Both the position numbers and the translations under genes were made by a program. The notes under the pieces are model-generated. The model did not search any database. It saw only the letters and a list, made by a program, of their open reading frames with translations, and was not told the origin of the DNA. Below are positions 47,079-55,496 of a stretch of 64,000 nucleotides of DNA, in pieces (the first letter of the stretch is position 1; every line of letters starts with the position of its first letter). This DNA is from Fabrea salina. Lineage: Eukaryota; Ciliophora; Heterotrichea; Heterotrichida; Fabreidae. Where the stretch lies: the NCBI GenBank assembly GCA_022984795.1, contig JALIHJ010000050.1:124001-188000 (forward strand), written 5' to 3'.

Positions 47079-48206
47079 ATGCAAAACACACTTAAAAGCG
47101 AAGAGACCTTTTTGACTGATACTAACTTAGCAAAGGACTCCTTCGAAAGCCAAGGACTGGTGTTTAAGTTGGAAGACGCCAAACCTCCAGTTTTGCGGCC
47201 TGGAGTTCCAAGTTCGCTTCCAGAGAATGTGAACCTTTCAAGAGTTATAGACAACATTTTCACAACCCTTGAGTCCACCCAAACTAAGTTCAACGACAAA
47301 AACATCCGGAAGAGGTGGAACAACTACTTTATGTCTGAAGACTGCAAAGAAATCATTTCAAGCATGTTTTGGTTTACCATACTTGAGTTGGAAAAAGACG
47401 GCTACTCAAACTACAAACAACAACTTTTAGACAGAATTTGCAAAACTTACTTAAACTTGTTTTTGAACGTTCCCAAAGAAGACAAAGAAATGTTTTTCAG
47501 AAGTTTCTACGACTGCATTGCCCAGGCTGTATTTTACTCCATGTTTTTTGCCTACCCCAAATCAAGGTCCAAAATGAACACCAACGACTTCAAAAGCAAC
47601 TTGTACTCTTTAGTTGCTGAGAGTCTCACAGGAGTTAGTGTGTGCAACCACGGCTACACCAAGTGGGTACTTGACCTAGGTGCAGGAAACATACTTGAAA
47701 AAAAAGAAGCTGCACCTACTCCTGTTTCTGAGTCTCTGCCTCCAATGAAGAACCTGAAAACCACAAGTGTCTTCCGCAAAACCCTCAGAATGCGCTACTC
47801 GCCCTTCGTAGAAAGGTACTTGAAGAACAAAAACTACCAAACTCTAAATAGCGTGAAAACCTGGAACATGAAGTTCTCGAGCAGAGACGTCAACCGGGAG
47901 CAAGAAGTAGCAGACAGGTTCCTCCACAACAAAAGACTAGCTGCTCAAATCGAAAAAGGCATACAGAACCGAAGTCACGAGTACTCTAAGTTCTCCAAAA
48001 AAATAGACAGAGACATCAAAAGCACACACAACAGCTACGCAAAAGAAATCGAAAACATCAGAAACAGAACTGAACAAATCATCAAAAAGAAAAGTGCCAA
48101 AAAGTACGCCAACAAAATAATGAGTAAGTGGATCAAAACTAAGGAAGAAAACCCCGACACCAAAGCTGGCAGCTTCAACTACATCAATTTGCTGATGAGT
48201 GAGTAA
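47079..48206 (+). CDS. FAM227-like (FWWh-domain) protein
   Basis: This 375-aa protein has a central domain (about residues 85-210) that follows the FAM227 FWWh pattern. It starts RKRWNNYF, then an SSMFWFTILELE helix, RICKTYLNLF, an FFRSFYDCIAQAVFYSMFFAYP core and DFKSNLYSLVAESLTG. FAM227 genes are conserved in organisms with motile cilia and expressed in testis, and their function is not established. The C-terminal ~150 residues are basic coiled coil. A role in cilia fits the organism but is inferred. Confidence 0.75.
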   Translation: MQNTLKSEETFLTDTNLAKDSFESQGLVFKLEDAKPPVLRPGVPSSLPENVNLSRVIDNIFTTLESTQTKFNDKNIRKRWNNYFMSEDCKEIISSMFWFTILELEKDGYSNYKQQLLDRICKTYLNLFLNVPKEDKEMFFRSFYDCIAQAVFYSMFFAYPKSRSKMNTNDFKSNLYSLVAESLTGVSVCNHGYTKWVLDLGAGNILEKKEAAPTPVSESLPPMKNLKTTSVFRKTLRMRYSPFVERYLKNKNYQTLNSVKTWNMKFSSRDVNREQEVADRFLHNKRLAAQIEKGIQNRSHEYSKFSKKIDRDIKSTHNSYAKEIENIRNRTEQIIKKKSAKKYANKIMSKWIKTKEENPDTKAGSFNYINLLMSE

Positions 48207-48223
48207 CTATTTAATCATAATTA

Positions 48224-48775
48224 ATGTCTCCTAAAAAACACCCCAAGTACAAAGCCAAAAAGTTCAAAAGACCCAAAAGCGAACTGAACCCTGTTGAAAA
48301 GTGGAGGAGGAAACTCAAAGAAAAGAAGTACGAACGCGACTACTACAAAAAAATCAACAGAAAACAAACTGAACCCTCCAAACAACCCATCAAAAGGTCA
48401 CCTAGTCCTCAATCCAATGACCCTTTGACCCAAAAACTCATAACACCTCATGGACTCAGAGAACCCAAAAAAGAGCATTCTGGAGTTTCTGAGACTCCCC
48501 AGGTCCCTCAGGTCCCTCAGGTTCTTGAAACTCATCAGATCCCTGAAGCCACTCCCCAATTGTTTACTCCTTCCATGCTTACACCCACTCCTGTCGCTAA
48601 GAAACCCCAGTTAACTACACAAGTTTCCGAATCTGAAAGCGAAGAAGACTTTTACCTCAGTGTTCCAAAACCCACTACACAAACAACCAATTCTTCACAA
48701 AGTTACTTTAAAAAGCTTCTTTCTACAGACTCCAAAGTTGCTGACTTCCTTGACCAAGTTTCAGACTTGCTGTAG
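48224..48775 (+). CDS. Low-complexity basic/proline-rich protein
   Basis: 183 aa. The first ~65 residues are Lys/Arg-rich (nuclear-localisation-like), followed by a Pro/Gln/Thr-rich stretch with a QVP triplet repeat, an acidic SESEEDFY motif and a short C-terminal helix. It is mostly disordered and unrecognised. It could be a nuclear or cytoskeletal linker. The strand spacing is 17 bp before it and 11 bp after. Confidence 0.55.
   Translation: MSPKKHPKYKAKKFKRPKSELNPVEKWRRKLKEKKYERDYYKKINRKQTEPSKQPIKRSPSPQSNDPLTQKLITPHGLREPKKEHSGVSETPQVPQVPQVLETHQIPEATPQLFTPSMLTPTPVAKKPQLTTQVSESESEEDFYLSVPKPTTQTTNSSQSYFKKLLSTDSKVADFLDQVSDLL
48500..48526 (+). repeat. Tandem repeat, three 9-bp units
   Basis: CAGGTCCCT occurs twice, then CAGGTTCTT, coding for Gln-Val-Pro, Gln-Val-Pro, Gln-Val-Leu. 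Same 9-bp period as the repeat in the kinesin gene at 40901-40927. Confidence 0.75.
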
Positions 48776-48786
48776 TAATAATAGTA

Positions 48787-49008
48787 ATGGAAAGCAACTA
48801 CGAAAACCTCAGAACCCGGATTCAGAACTTAAGAAGTAACATAAACCAAGTAAGTGAAGTGTACCTAACAAAGCACACCCACTGTACCCAAGATATGTTT
48901 CCTGTTCGGCAAAACAGAAAAGGCGGGTTCTCCTGCCAAAACTGCCAAAAACTCCTGCAAGCAGGGTACTCCACTTCTAATTGTAAGTTCCACCAGTGAA
49001 CCAATTAA
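48787..49008 (+). CDS. Small Cys-containing protein ending at TGA or nearby TAA
   Basis: A 70-aa protein to TGA (48997-48999), or 73 aa to TAA (49006-49008) if TGA is sense. The N-terminus is a short amphipathic helix. The C-terminus has SCQNCQ with further Cys and His in TSNCKFHQ, which could bind zinc. No family is recognised. It ends 29 bp from the convergent CCCH gene. Confidence 0.6.
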
Positions 49009-49037
49009 AGGCAGGAGGTTAATTTTAAATTAGGTAC

Positions 49038-49451
49038 TTAAATCCCTTGCTGTTCTAATTTCTTAAATATTGGGAGCCTTTTTTCGCAGGCATTGTGGTC
49101 CTCAACAGCAGAAGCGTTAATTTTAGAGGCTTTTTCTCTATGTTTAAATTGGCATTTTGGACCGTAAGTGCAGTACCCTTTGCCATAGAACTTTTTGCAC
49201 TTTTCTGACTTGTAATTTACAAAGTTGGATCTGTCTCTGAGTTCGTTTTGTCCGTGCGCAAACACACACTTGTCGCCGAACTCGCAGAATCCAGCTTCCC
49301 AGTTCTTACAAAGTACTGTTTTATATTTTGCCTGGAAATCTGTGGTGGTTTGGTACTTTTTGGAGTTACGTGCAGGGTTGTTTTGGTGTCCATTATCAGC
49401 TGTTGAGGAACCTTGTGTTGCATTTTGATTCACTGGCTTACAACCTTGCAT
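49038..49451 (-). CDS. Tandem CCCH zinc-finger RNA-binding protein (TTP-like)
   Basis: This 137-aa protein has two adjacent CCCH fingers. The first is YKTVLCKNWEAGFCEFGDKC-VFAH (C-x7-C-x5-C-x3-H) and the second SEKCKKFYGKGYCTYGPKC-QFKH (C-x8-C-x5-C-x3-H), each preceded by a lead-in like the (R/K)YKTxLC of tristetraprolin. TTP-family proteins bind AU-rich elements in mRNA tails and speed decay. A Gln/Asn/Ser-rich N-terminus and a short C-terminus complete it. In a genome with very short 3' UTRs the target sites would be compressed. Its start faces the ~200-bp spacer shared with PEPCK. Confidence 0.88.
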   Translation of the reverse strand: MQGCKPVNQNATQGSSTADNGHQNNPARNSKKYQTTTDFQAKYKTVLCKNWEAGFCEFGDKCVFAHGQNELRDRSNFVNYKSEKCKKFYGKGYCTYGPKCQFKHREKASKINASAVEDHNACEKRLPIFKKLEQQGI

Positions 49452-49653
49452 TTTAAATTATAAAAGTTCAACAGCGAACTGTTAAGCATTTTCTGTGTAA
49501 ATTCAAAATCAAAATTTTTTTAACACCAGTACTTCTTAGTTACTCTTAGTTACTTAAAACTTGTAAGCCCTAAGAACCCTACCTAAGTTTACTTAGTAAA
49601 CATCTCCCTAAAATCTGCTTTATTGCTTTAAATATTTAGCCTAATTTGTGTGG
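49452..49653. promoter_or_regulatory. 202-bp divergent spacer upstream of PEPCK and CCCH genes
   Basis: AT-rich and without a coding frame or RNA gene that I can see. It holds a direct repeat of CTTAGTTACT-like units (49534-49555) and an inverted repeat GTTTAC-TTA-GTAAAC at 49587-49601. It is much larger than the usual 5-35 bp divergent gap, so it probably carries regulated promoter elements for PEPCK, a gene often under nutritional control. Confidence 0.45.
49587..49601. promoter_or_regulatory. Perfect inverted repeat upstream of PEPCK
   Basis: GTTTAC and GTAAAC arms of 6 bp around TTA, about 50 bp before the PEPCK ATG. It is a possible dimeric protein-binding site; no factor can be named. 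Confidence 0.3.
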
Positions 49654-51351
49654 ATGTCAAATGGCAATTCAGTCACCCAAAATAATATGAAAAGGTTGAT
49701 TAACAATCTCTGCAGGAACGTAACAACCAAAACCCACGACTTCACAGGCAACACTGCCATGAAAAAACTAGGCATCATCAACCGCCAGATCTATAGAAAC
49801 TTACTAGTCCCAGAATACTACGAACTTTGCCTCGGAAAAGAACCTGCAAATCCTCTCACCAGAGCCACTGCCATGAGCAGCAATGGTGCTCTCTGCGCAT
49901 ACTCTGCCTACGCAACTGGCAGGTCCCCCAAAGAAAAGCGCGTAGTTGAAGAAGAAACCAGTAAAGACAAGATTTGGTGGGGAGATGTCAACATGCCAAT
50001 TTCTGAGTCTTCATGGGAAATCAACCTCCAAAGAGCCATTGACTACTTCAACAACAGACCTTACTTGTACGTAGTGGACGGATACGCTGGCTGGGATCCT
50101 GAGTACAGGTTCAGAGTCCGTGTGGTGACCACAAGGGCTTACCACGCTTTATTTATGCACAACATGCTTATCAGACCCACTGAAGAAGAACTTGCCAACG
50201 ACTTCGACGACGTGGACTACCACATTCTAAACGCTGGTGAGTTCCCTGCAGACCCCCACACTCCTGGCGTGAGCACCCAAACTTCTGTAAACGTCAACTT
50301 GAAGGAGAAAAAGATGGTCATTCTGGGGACCCAGTACGCAGGAGAAATGAAAAAGGGACTCTTTGGAATCTGTCACTACGAACTTCCCCAAAAAGGAGTT
50401 GTGTCACTCCACGCCAGTGCTAACGAAGGTCCTAAAGGTGACACTACTTTGTTGTTCGGTCTTTCTGGAACTGGAAAGACTACTTTAAGTGCTGACCCCC
50501 ACAGAAGACTTATTGGAGACGACGAACACTGCTGGTCTGACAAAGGAATCTTCAACATCGAAGGTGGCTGCTACGCTAAGTGCATCAACCTCAGCCGCGA
50601 AAAAGAACCCGAAATTTACGATGCCATCAAGTTTGGCTCAATTCTGGAAAACATTATGTTCTACCCCGACACTCGTGACGTTAACTTCCAAGACGTAAGC
50701 ATCACTGAAAACACCAGGGTTTCTTACCCACTTGAGTACATTCCCAACGTTAAAATCCCTGCTGTTGGAGGCCACCCTAAAAACGTGATTTTCTTGACCT
50801 GTGACGCCTACGGAGTGTTGCCTCCTGTCTCCAAACTCACTCCAGAACAAACCATGTACCACTTCATTTCTGGGTACACTGCCAAGGTTGCCGGAACTGA
50901 AATTGGAATTATAGACCCAGTGCCTACTTTCTCTGCTTGTTTCGGAGAAGCATTCTTGCCATTGCACCCCAGCGTGTATGCTGAGATGCTTGCAGAGAAA
51001 CTCAGGAAACACGGAGCCCAAACCTGGTTGATCAACACAGGCTGGTCAGGAGGAAAGTTCGGAATAGGCAAAAGAATGGACTTGAAAATCACCAGAGCTA
51101 TTCTAGACGCTATCCACGAAGGCAGACTCGACAACGTGCCTACTAAACAACTGCCAGTGTTCGGACTCCACGTCCCTGAAACCTGTGAAGGAGTTCCTGA
51201 CGAAATCCTTTGGCCTAAAAACACGTGGGCAGACAAAGAAGACTACGACAAAAACCTAAACAAGTTAGCTGACTCCTTCATCAAGAACTTCAAAAAGTAC
51301 GAAAAAGAAGCTTCTAAGGACATCAAGGAAGCCGGACCTAAACTTAACTAA
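49654..51351 (+). CDS. Phosphoenolpyruvate carboxykinase, ATP-type
   Basis: This 565-aa enzyme makes phosphoenolpyruvate from oxaloacetate with ATP, the key step of gluconeogenesis. Motifs of the ATP family are present: YVVDGYAGWDP, RVVTTRAYHALFMHNM, the P-loop GLSGTGKTTLSADP with the following LIGDDEHCW metal site, and VRFGSILEN-like IKFGSILENI. The ATG at 49654 is chosen over the upstream GTG. The N-terminal NNMKRLINNLCRNV could be a weak mitochondrial or glycosomal lead, but is not convincing. Codon use is slightly more regular than in neighbours, as expected for a well-expressed enzyme. Confidence 0.97.
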   Translation: MSNGNSVTQNNMKRLINNLCRNVTTKTHDFTGNTAMKKLGIINRQIYRNLLVPEYYELCLGKEPANPLTRATAMSSNGALCAYSAYATGRSPKEKRVVEEETSKDKIWWGDVNMPISESSWEINLQRAIDYFNNRPYLYVVDGYAGWDPEYRFRVRVVTTRAYHALFMHNMLIRPTEEELANDFDDVDYHILNAGEFPADPHTPGVSTQTSVNVNLKEKKMVILGTQYAGEMKKGLFGICHYELPQKGVVSLHASANEGPKGDTTLLFGLSGTGKTTLSADPHRRLIGDDEHCWSDKGIFNIEGGCYAKCINLSREKEPEIYDAIKFGSILENIMFYPDTRDVNFQDVSITENTRVSYPLEYIPNVKIPAVGGHPKNVIFLTCDAYGVLPPVSKLTPEQTMYHFISGYTAKVAGTEIGIIDPVPTFSACFGEAFLPLHPSVYAEMLAEKLRKHGAQTWLINTGWSGGKFGIGKRMDLKITRAILDAIHEGRLDNVPTKQLPVFGLHVPETCEGVPDEILWPKNTWADKEDYDKNLNKLADSFIKNFKKYEKEASKDIKEAGPKLN

Positions 51352-52229
51352 TATTCCAGAGTTTCTTTAGTTCCTTCTGCTCCTTCGGGCGGCAAACTCA
51401 AAGGTTCTATAAATATGTGTCTCCAGTCCCTTTTGATCCCAAAAGTCAGCGCCTCGAAGTCAGTGTTTTGCAAGGAGTGGTGTCTGTAAGGCTTCACCAC
51501 CCTCAGAAGCCCTGAGTAGTCCCCAAAACTCCCCCCTGACTCTATAAACGCCTCAGAGGATAAAACTGTGTCACTGCAAACTTCCAACAACTCCAGTGTC
51601 TCTGCTGGCAAACTGCCCCCAGCCACTGTTACCAAGCACACTGCGTTCAAACTCGAAACTAAGCTTTTCAAACTCTTCATGAACTGAAGTACTTCAAAGG
51701 AGTCCATGTTCCAAGTAGGGCCCAAAAACCCCTTGAAAAGGATTCTGAGGGGAGTGTTGTCGTCAGAGCTTTCGAGACTCTCCTGGATGTCTTCAATGAT
51801 TGTGTTCCAGAGCTCTCTGTAACTAACTCCTTCCACCCTTTTAAACACCAACTTAGGCACGTTCTTCATAGTTCTGCTGAGGTTGAAAGCGTAGTCTTGG
51901 GACTCAGCCTGTGGGTAATGGGCGTACCTAAAAGCTATTCTAAGGCCAGCGCTTTCTTGAGAACTTAACTTCCTGAGTTCTGGCACAATGTCTTCGTCTT
52001 GGGAGTGGGAGTACACAAACAACTTTTGTTGCAGAGTAGCTCCCTTCCCCAAGAAGCACCTAGCTACTTGCAGTCCGTGTTTGGCCAAAGAGTCGTCTTC
52101 TATCAAGCACACTGTGCCTTCGTAAAAGCCTCCTCGAAGTATCCTGTCCAAAGACTCAATTCCTGTCGACATCTGTTTTAGGGACTGCTTGCTAAGGCCT
52201 TTTCCGCGACGGATAAACACAGGTTGCAT
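51348..52229 (-). CDS. ELP4: Elongator complex subunit 4
   Basis: This 293-aa RecA-like protein forms, with ELP5 and ELP6, the hexameric ring of Elongator, which puts cm5/mcm5-type modifications on wobble uridines of tRNA. The family start STGIESLDRILRGGFYEGTVCLIEDD and the YAFNLSRTM region fit PAXNEB/ELP4. The Walker A motif is degenerate, as usual for the family. Its TAG interlocks with the PEPCK TAA within CTAA. Together with Pol III and TSEN34 it makes three tRNA-pathway genes in the window. Confidence 0.85.
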   Translation of the reverse strand: MQPVFIRRGKGLSKQSLKQMSTGIESLDRILRGGFYEGTVCLIEDDSLAKHGLQVARCFLGKGATLQQKLFVYSHSQDEDIVPELRKLSSQESAGLRIAFRYAHYPQAESQDYAFNLSRTMKNVPKLVFKRVEGVSYRELWNTIIEDIQESLESSDDNTPLRILFKGFLGPTWNMDSFEVLQFMKSLKSLVSSLNAVCLVTVAGGSLPAETLELLEVCSDTVLSSEAFIESGGSFGDYSGLLRVVKPYRHHSLQNTDFEALTFGIKRDWRHIFIEPLSLPPEGAEGTKETLEY

Positions 52230-52248
52230 ATTAATGGGACTTAATTAC

Positions 52249-52962
52249 TTACTCTAGAGTGTCTGGGTTTTTCTGTGCTTGGAACTCTTGTAGTTTGTTT
52301 TTGAGTTTGGTTTCTCGTTCCTGAGTGTGTGTTACCCTGAGTTTAACCTGGGTTTGCCAGAGTCTTCTTTTGGTAGAAGAGTTTTCTTTCCTGGGCTTGT
52401 AAAATATTTCAGGTTGGGTCCTAGTTGCACCTTACTCAGTGAGAATGGAGTCTTTGAAGGTTTCTTGGGTTTTTTGGTGCTTGCAGATCTGTTTAGGGCT
52501 TACCTTTACTTTGAGTTCAGTTTCTTGTATTTGTTCTTCTAGTTGGTTCTTTTTTTGTGTTTCTGCTTTGATGGACTCTTGGAGTTCTTGGACTTGTTGG
52601 CTTTTCAGTGTTTGGGCTTCAAGTCTACATTGCTGGGCTACCTTTTGGTGGGTCCGGGATTGCATTTCTAGAGAAGAGTCTTTTTTAAGCTCTTCTTGGG
52701 CAGTTTGCAAAAAGGATATCATGCCCCGCACTACATTCCGGGACCTTAGTTGTTCGGACCTAGGAGTGCGTTGTTTAGGTGGCCTTTCTGTGTGGTACTT
52801 TTCCCTGGGAGACCTTGACCTCTTGGGGGATGTTTTTGCTACAATTATTGAGTTGGTTTTTTCTTCTTGTTTGGAGAGTTGGTAACTCAGACTTTTCAGT
52901 TTCTTGGAACTTCTGTTGCGTTTCTTTACCAAAGTTTTGAGTTGTTCTTCTGGGTTTTCCAT
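52249..52962 (-). CDS. Coiled-coil protein, two exons
   Basis: Exons 52436-52962 and 52249-52420 join over a 15-nt intron to give 232 aa. The intron fits the window consensus, and splicing adds 56 residues after what would otherwise be a stop. The N-terminus (~1-80) is Lys/Arg/Ser-rich with an SPKRSRSPREK run. Residues ~85-175 and the C-terminal ~40 are coiled coil. No family is recognised. Its start codon lies 5 bp from that of TSEN34, the shortest divergent gap in the window. Confidence 0.78.
52421..52435 (-). other. 15-nt spliceosomal intron
   Basis: Reads GTAAGGTGCAACTAG on the minus strand, phase 2. Retention gives GAG TAA. A at position 10. Confidence 0.9.
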
Positions 52963-52967
52963 TTTAG

Positions 52968-53501
52968 ATGCAAATACAACTCAAAACTGAACCCCAGGGA
53001 ACTTACGGAATCTTTGAAGACGTCGAACTCATGATCCACTTGAGAAAGCACTTAAGACTCCTAGCCACCAGTCTAGGCACACTCCCTCAAGCCCCCAGCC
53101 AAAACAAAGTACTCGGTCCTCCTTTTGTGCTAAGTCCTTTCCAAGTAAGGTACTTGCAGGAACTAGGTTTAGTCTCCCAAGCTACTCCTTCTGAGCCTTC
53201 TTTTGTGTACGAAGTGTTTAAACTGCTCACTTCCAAGCTTTACTACTTAAAAGAAGGCTACAAGTTCGGAGTGGACTTTTTGGTTTACGAAGGAGACCCT
53301 TTAGTCTGTCATGCTAAGTGGTTGTTGCTGGTGAATAGAACGCTAACTGTCCAGAAACTAGTAGAGTTAGGCCGAATTGCAAACTACTCTAAGAAACAAC
53401 TAGTGGTTGCTTACGAACACAACTCACAAGTAAAACTAAAACTAATTAGGTGGACACAGTTGCACCAAAAAAGACAAAAACCTGTTCCTAGAGTACATTA
53501 A
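52968..53501 (+). CDS. TSEN34: tRNA-splicing endonuclease subunit, TSEN34-like
   Basis: This 177-aa nuclease subunit should cut the 3' splice site of tRNA introns. The N-terminal [29 protein letters not shown] is the SEN34 signature. The C-terminal nuclease fold has [21 protein letters not shown] with the catalytic triad Y107, H115 and K142 or K143 (in SKKQL). The length is short compared with human TSEN34 (310 aa), mainly in the middle linker. Its TAA interlocks with the CDC5L TAA in a 4-bp TTAA. Confidence 0.9.
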   Translation: MQIQLKTEPQGTYGIFEDVELMIHLRKHLRLLATSLGTLPQAPSQNKVLGPPFVLSPFQVRYLQELGLVSQATPSEPSFVYEVFKLLTSKLYYLKEGYKFGVDFLVYEGDPLVCHAKWLLLVNRTLTVQKLVELGRIANYSKKQLVVAYEHNSQVKLKLIRWTQLHQKRQKPVPRVH

Positions 53502-55483
53502 ATTAAGTTTTGGGACTCAAGGTCTTTAATCCACTGCCAGCCTTCTAATGCTTGTTTCAAACTAGAAAGTTCTTGTGTGAGGCTTTGTTCCTCGTTTTCT
53601 AGTTCTTCCAGGGACTCTTTGTAGCTTTGCTTCCGGCTGTTGATGGTTTTGGTTTCCATGTCCAACAACTTACTAAACACACTGTTTTCTATTTCTAAGT
53701 TGTTGTACTTCCTAAGCAGTTTAAGCACCTTTTTTTCGGTCTTTTTGTAGGTTTCTGTTTTAGTTTGGGTTTGTTCCTGGAAACTCTCTTCCAGTGCAGC
53801 AACTTGCAGTTCTAAGTCAGCATACTCCTGCATAACCTTTTCGCCCTGGAACCTGGCAGCACTTTCCTTGTCCTCAGAACTAGCCAGAGTCTCCTCCACA
53901 ACCCCTTTTTGGGGCACATACAAGTAGTTAGGGTAGTTGAAGTTACTTTCTTCTTGAGTTTGCTCTTCAATAAGCGCTTTGGCCCTGTCCAGGTAGTCCT
54001 GGGAGATAAGTTCTTTGTCAGGCACGAACGAAGGAACTTCTTGAGTTCCGTACTTGTGGAGGTCGAAAAGCACTAAGTTCAGCGTTTCTTCTTCAAGTGG
54101 GTCTTTTGCCTCTAGGTACTTTTTAGGGTTGAAGTTCTTGGGAACTGGGAGTTCTTTTTTCATCACAGTGCTGAGAAGTACCTCTTCAGGCACACTTTGT
54201 GTGTTTTCTGTGTCGTCTACCCAGTCTTCTTCTGAAGACTCAGCGTCTAACTCAGGTTCGTCCAACTCCACTTGGTTTTGGGGAAAAGGCAGGGCTTGTA
54301 GTTTGGCTTTGAGTTCTTGGGCTTCTTGTTCTTCTCTGAGTTTGGACAACTTGTCTTCTGTGAGGGGAAGAGGTGCTGAAAACTCGTTGGAGACTTCTAG
54401 GTCTGGTCCTGTTTTTTCAGTTTCTTGAGTAATTGAGTACTCTGTCTGGGGGTTAATGATGCTCAAAGGGTTAAGTGGTTGGTGTTGAGTAGTTAGCAGT
54501 GCGTTAGTTACTGGGTTTTCGCCAACTTCTTGGTACCCCTCGTCTATTTTTCCGTACTCTTGTATTTGTTTGTGGGTGAATTTGGGTTCAGGCAGTCTTA
54601 AAGGAGCTCGTTTTTGGGGCACTTCCACACTGTTGGCTTGGTTTCTTTTCTGGATTGCTTGGGGAAGGTTCATTTCTTTGAGTTTGTTCATCTTCCTTTT
54701 GTCGTCTTCTCTCCTTTTAGCTTCTTCGTAGTCCCTTGTGTTGGCTTCTATTTGCTGAGCAGCAATTCTGAGTTGGTCTTTGGAGGGCTCTTCTGTTTCT
54801 TCAGGCACAAACGGACCATCAGCAGGTTGGTGTTCAAAGGGAATTTCAACGTTGTAGTCCATTTCCCTAACTTTAGGTTTAACTCTTTTTTTCAGTTCCA
54901 TGTCAATCCCAGCTGCCCTTAGTTCGCGTTTTCTTTGGACAGTTGCAAGTCTGCGTCCTTCTTCGAGGTGCTTTTCTCTGATCTTTCTTTTGGCCTTTTT
55001 GCCTTTGGTGTTCGAAAGTCGGGCCCTGGCTTCTTGAAGCATTTCCTTTTCGTCTTCGTCCATGTCTACTGGGTCAGGTCTGGGAGGCCTAGTTTCAGGA
55101 GCAGGGTCTATTTCTCCAGGCTTCAACTTCCTAGGGTCAGCTTCTTCAGGAACTTGCTTCCCAGCTGCTTCTTCGAGCAGTGCTTCGTAGTGTTCAATGC
55201 ACTGAGCTGGAGTTCTTCCAATTACAGGAGCTATGGTGCGCCACTGGTTGGGAAAGAGTTTGACTAAGTGCAGTAGTTTTTCTTCTTCTTCCTTGCTCCA
55301 CTCAGTTTTCTTAATTGAAGGGTCTAGGAACTCATACCACCTTGCTTTGCACTGCTTAGCTGACTTCCTGACCAGCAGTGAGGAAATCCGGGACCACTGG
55401 TTGAGCCCGTACTTCATAACAGCTGCTTTGAGGATTTCATCTTCGATGTTTTTCCAAATTCCGCCTTTGATCATAAGTCTCAT
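53498..55483 (-). CDS. CDC5L: CDC5L/Cef1 spliceosome protein
   Basis: This 661-aa protein is the core of the Prp19 (NineTeen) complex, which activates the spliceosome. It starts [18 protein letters not shown] with two Myb repeats (about residues 5-105; [33 protein letters not shown]). A basic [16 protein letters not shown] stretch and long acidic and coiled-coil regions follow, as in Cef1. The start is set at MRLMIKGG at 55483, because the longer upstream frame runs through the next gene's start. Splicing of 15-nt introns in this organism would rely on such factors. Confidence 0.95.
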   Translation of the reverse strand: MRLMIKGGIWKNIEDEILKAAVMKYGLNQWSRISSLLVRKSAKQCKARWYEFLDPSIKKTEWSKEEEEKLLHLVKLFPNQWRTIAPVIGRTPAQCIEHYEALLEEAAGKQVPEEADPRKLKPGEIDPAPETRPPRPDPVDMDEDEKEMLQEARARLSNTKGKKAKRKIREKHLEEGRRLATVQRKRELRAAGIDMELKKRVKPKVREMDYNVEIPFEHQPADGPFVPEETEEPSKDQLRIAAQQIEANTRDYEEAKRREDDKRKMNKLKEMNLPQAIQKRNQANSVEVPQKRAPLRLPEPKFTHKQIQEYGKIDEGYQEVGENPVTNALLTTQHQPLNPLSIINPQTEYSITQETEKTGPDLEVSNEFSAPLPLTEDKLSKLREEQEAQELKAKLQALPFPQNQVELDEPELDAESSEEDWVDDTENTQSVPEEVLLSTVMKKELPVPKNFNPKKYLEAKDPLEEETLNLVLFDLHKYGTQEVPSFVPDKELISQDYLDRAKALIEEQTQEESNFNYPNYLYVPQKGVVEETLASSEDKESAARFQGEKVMQEYADLELQVAALEESFQEQTQTKTETYKKTEKKVLKLLRKYNNLEIENSVFSKLLDMETKTINSRKQSYKESLEELENEEQSLTQELSSLKQALEGWQWIKDLESQNLI

Positions 55484-55496
55484 CCTGTTTATAAAT

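Noticed and set aside
55233-55496. 5' extension of the USP gene
   Set aside because: It runs antisense through CDC5L's Myb domain. The ATG at 55497 gives a normal start after a 13-bp gap.
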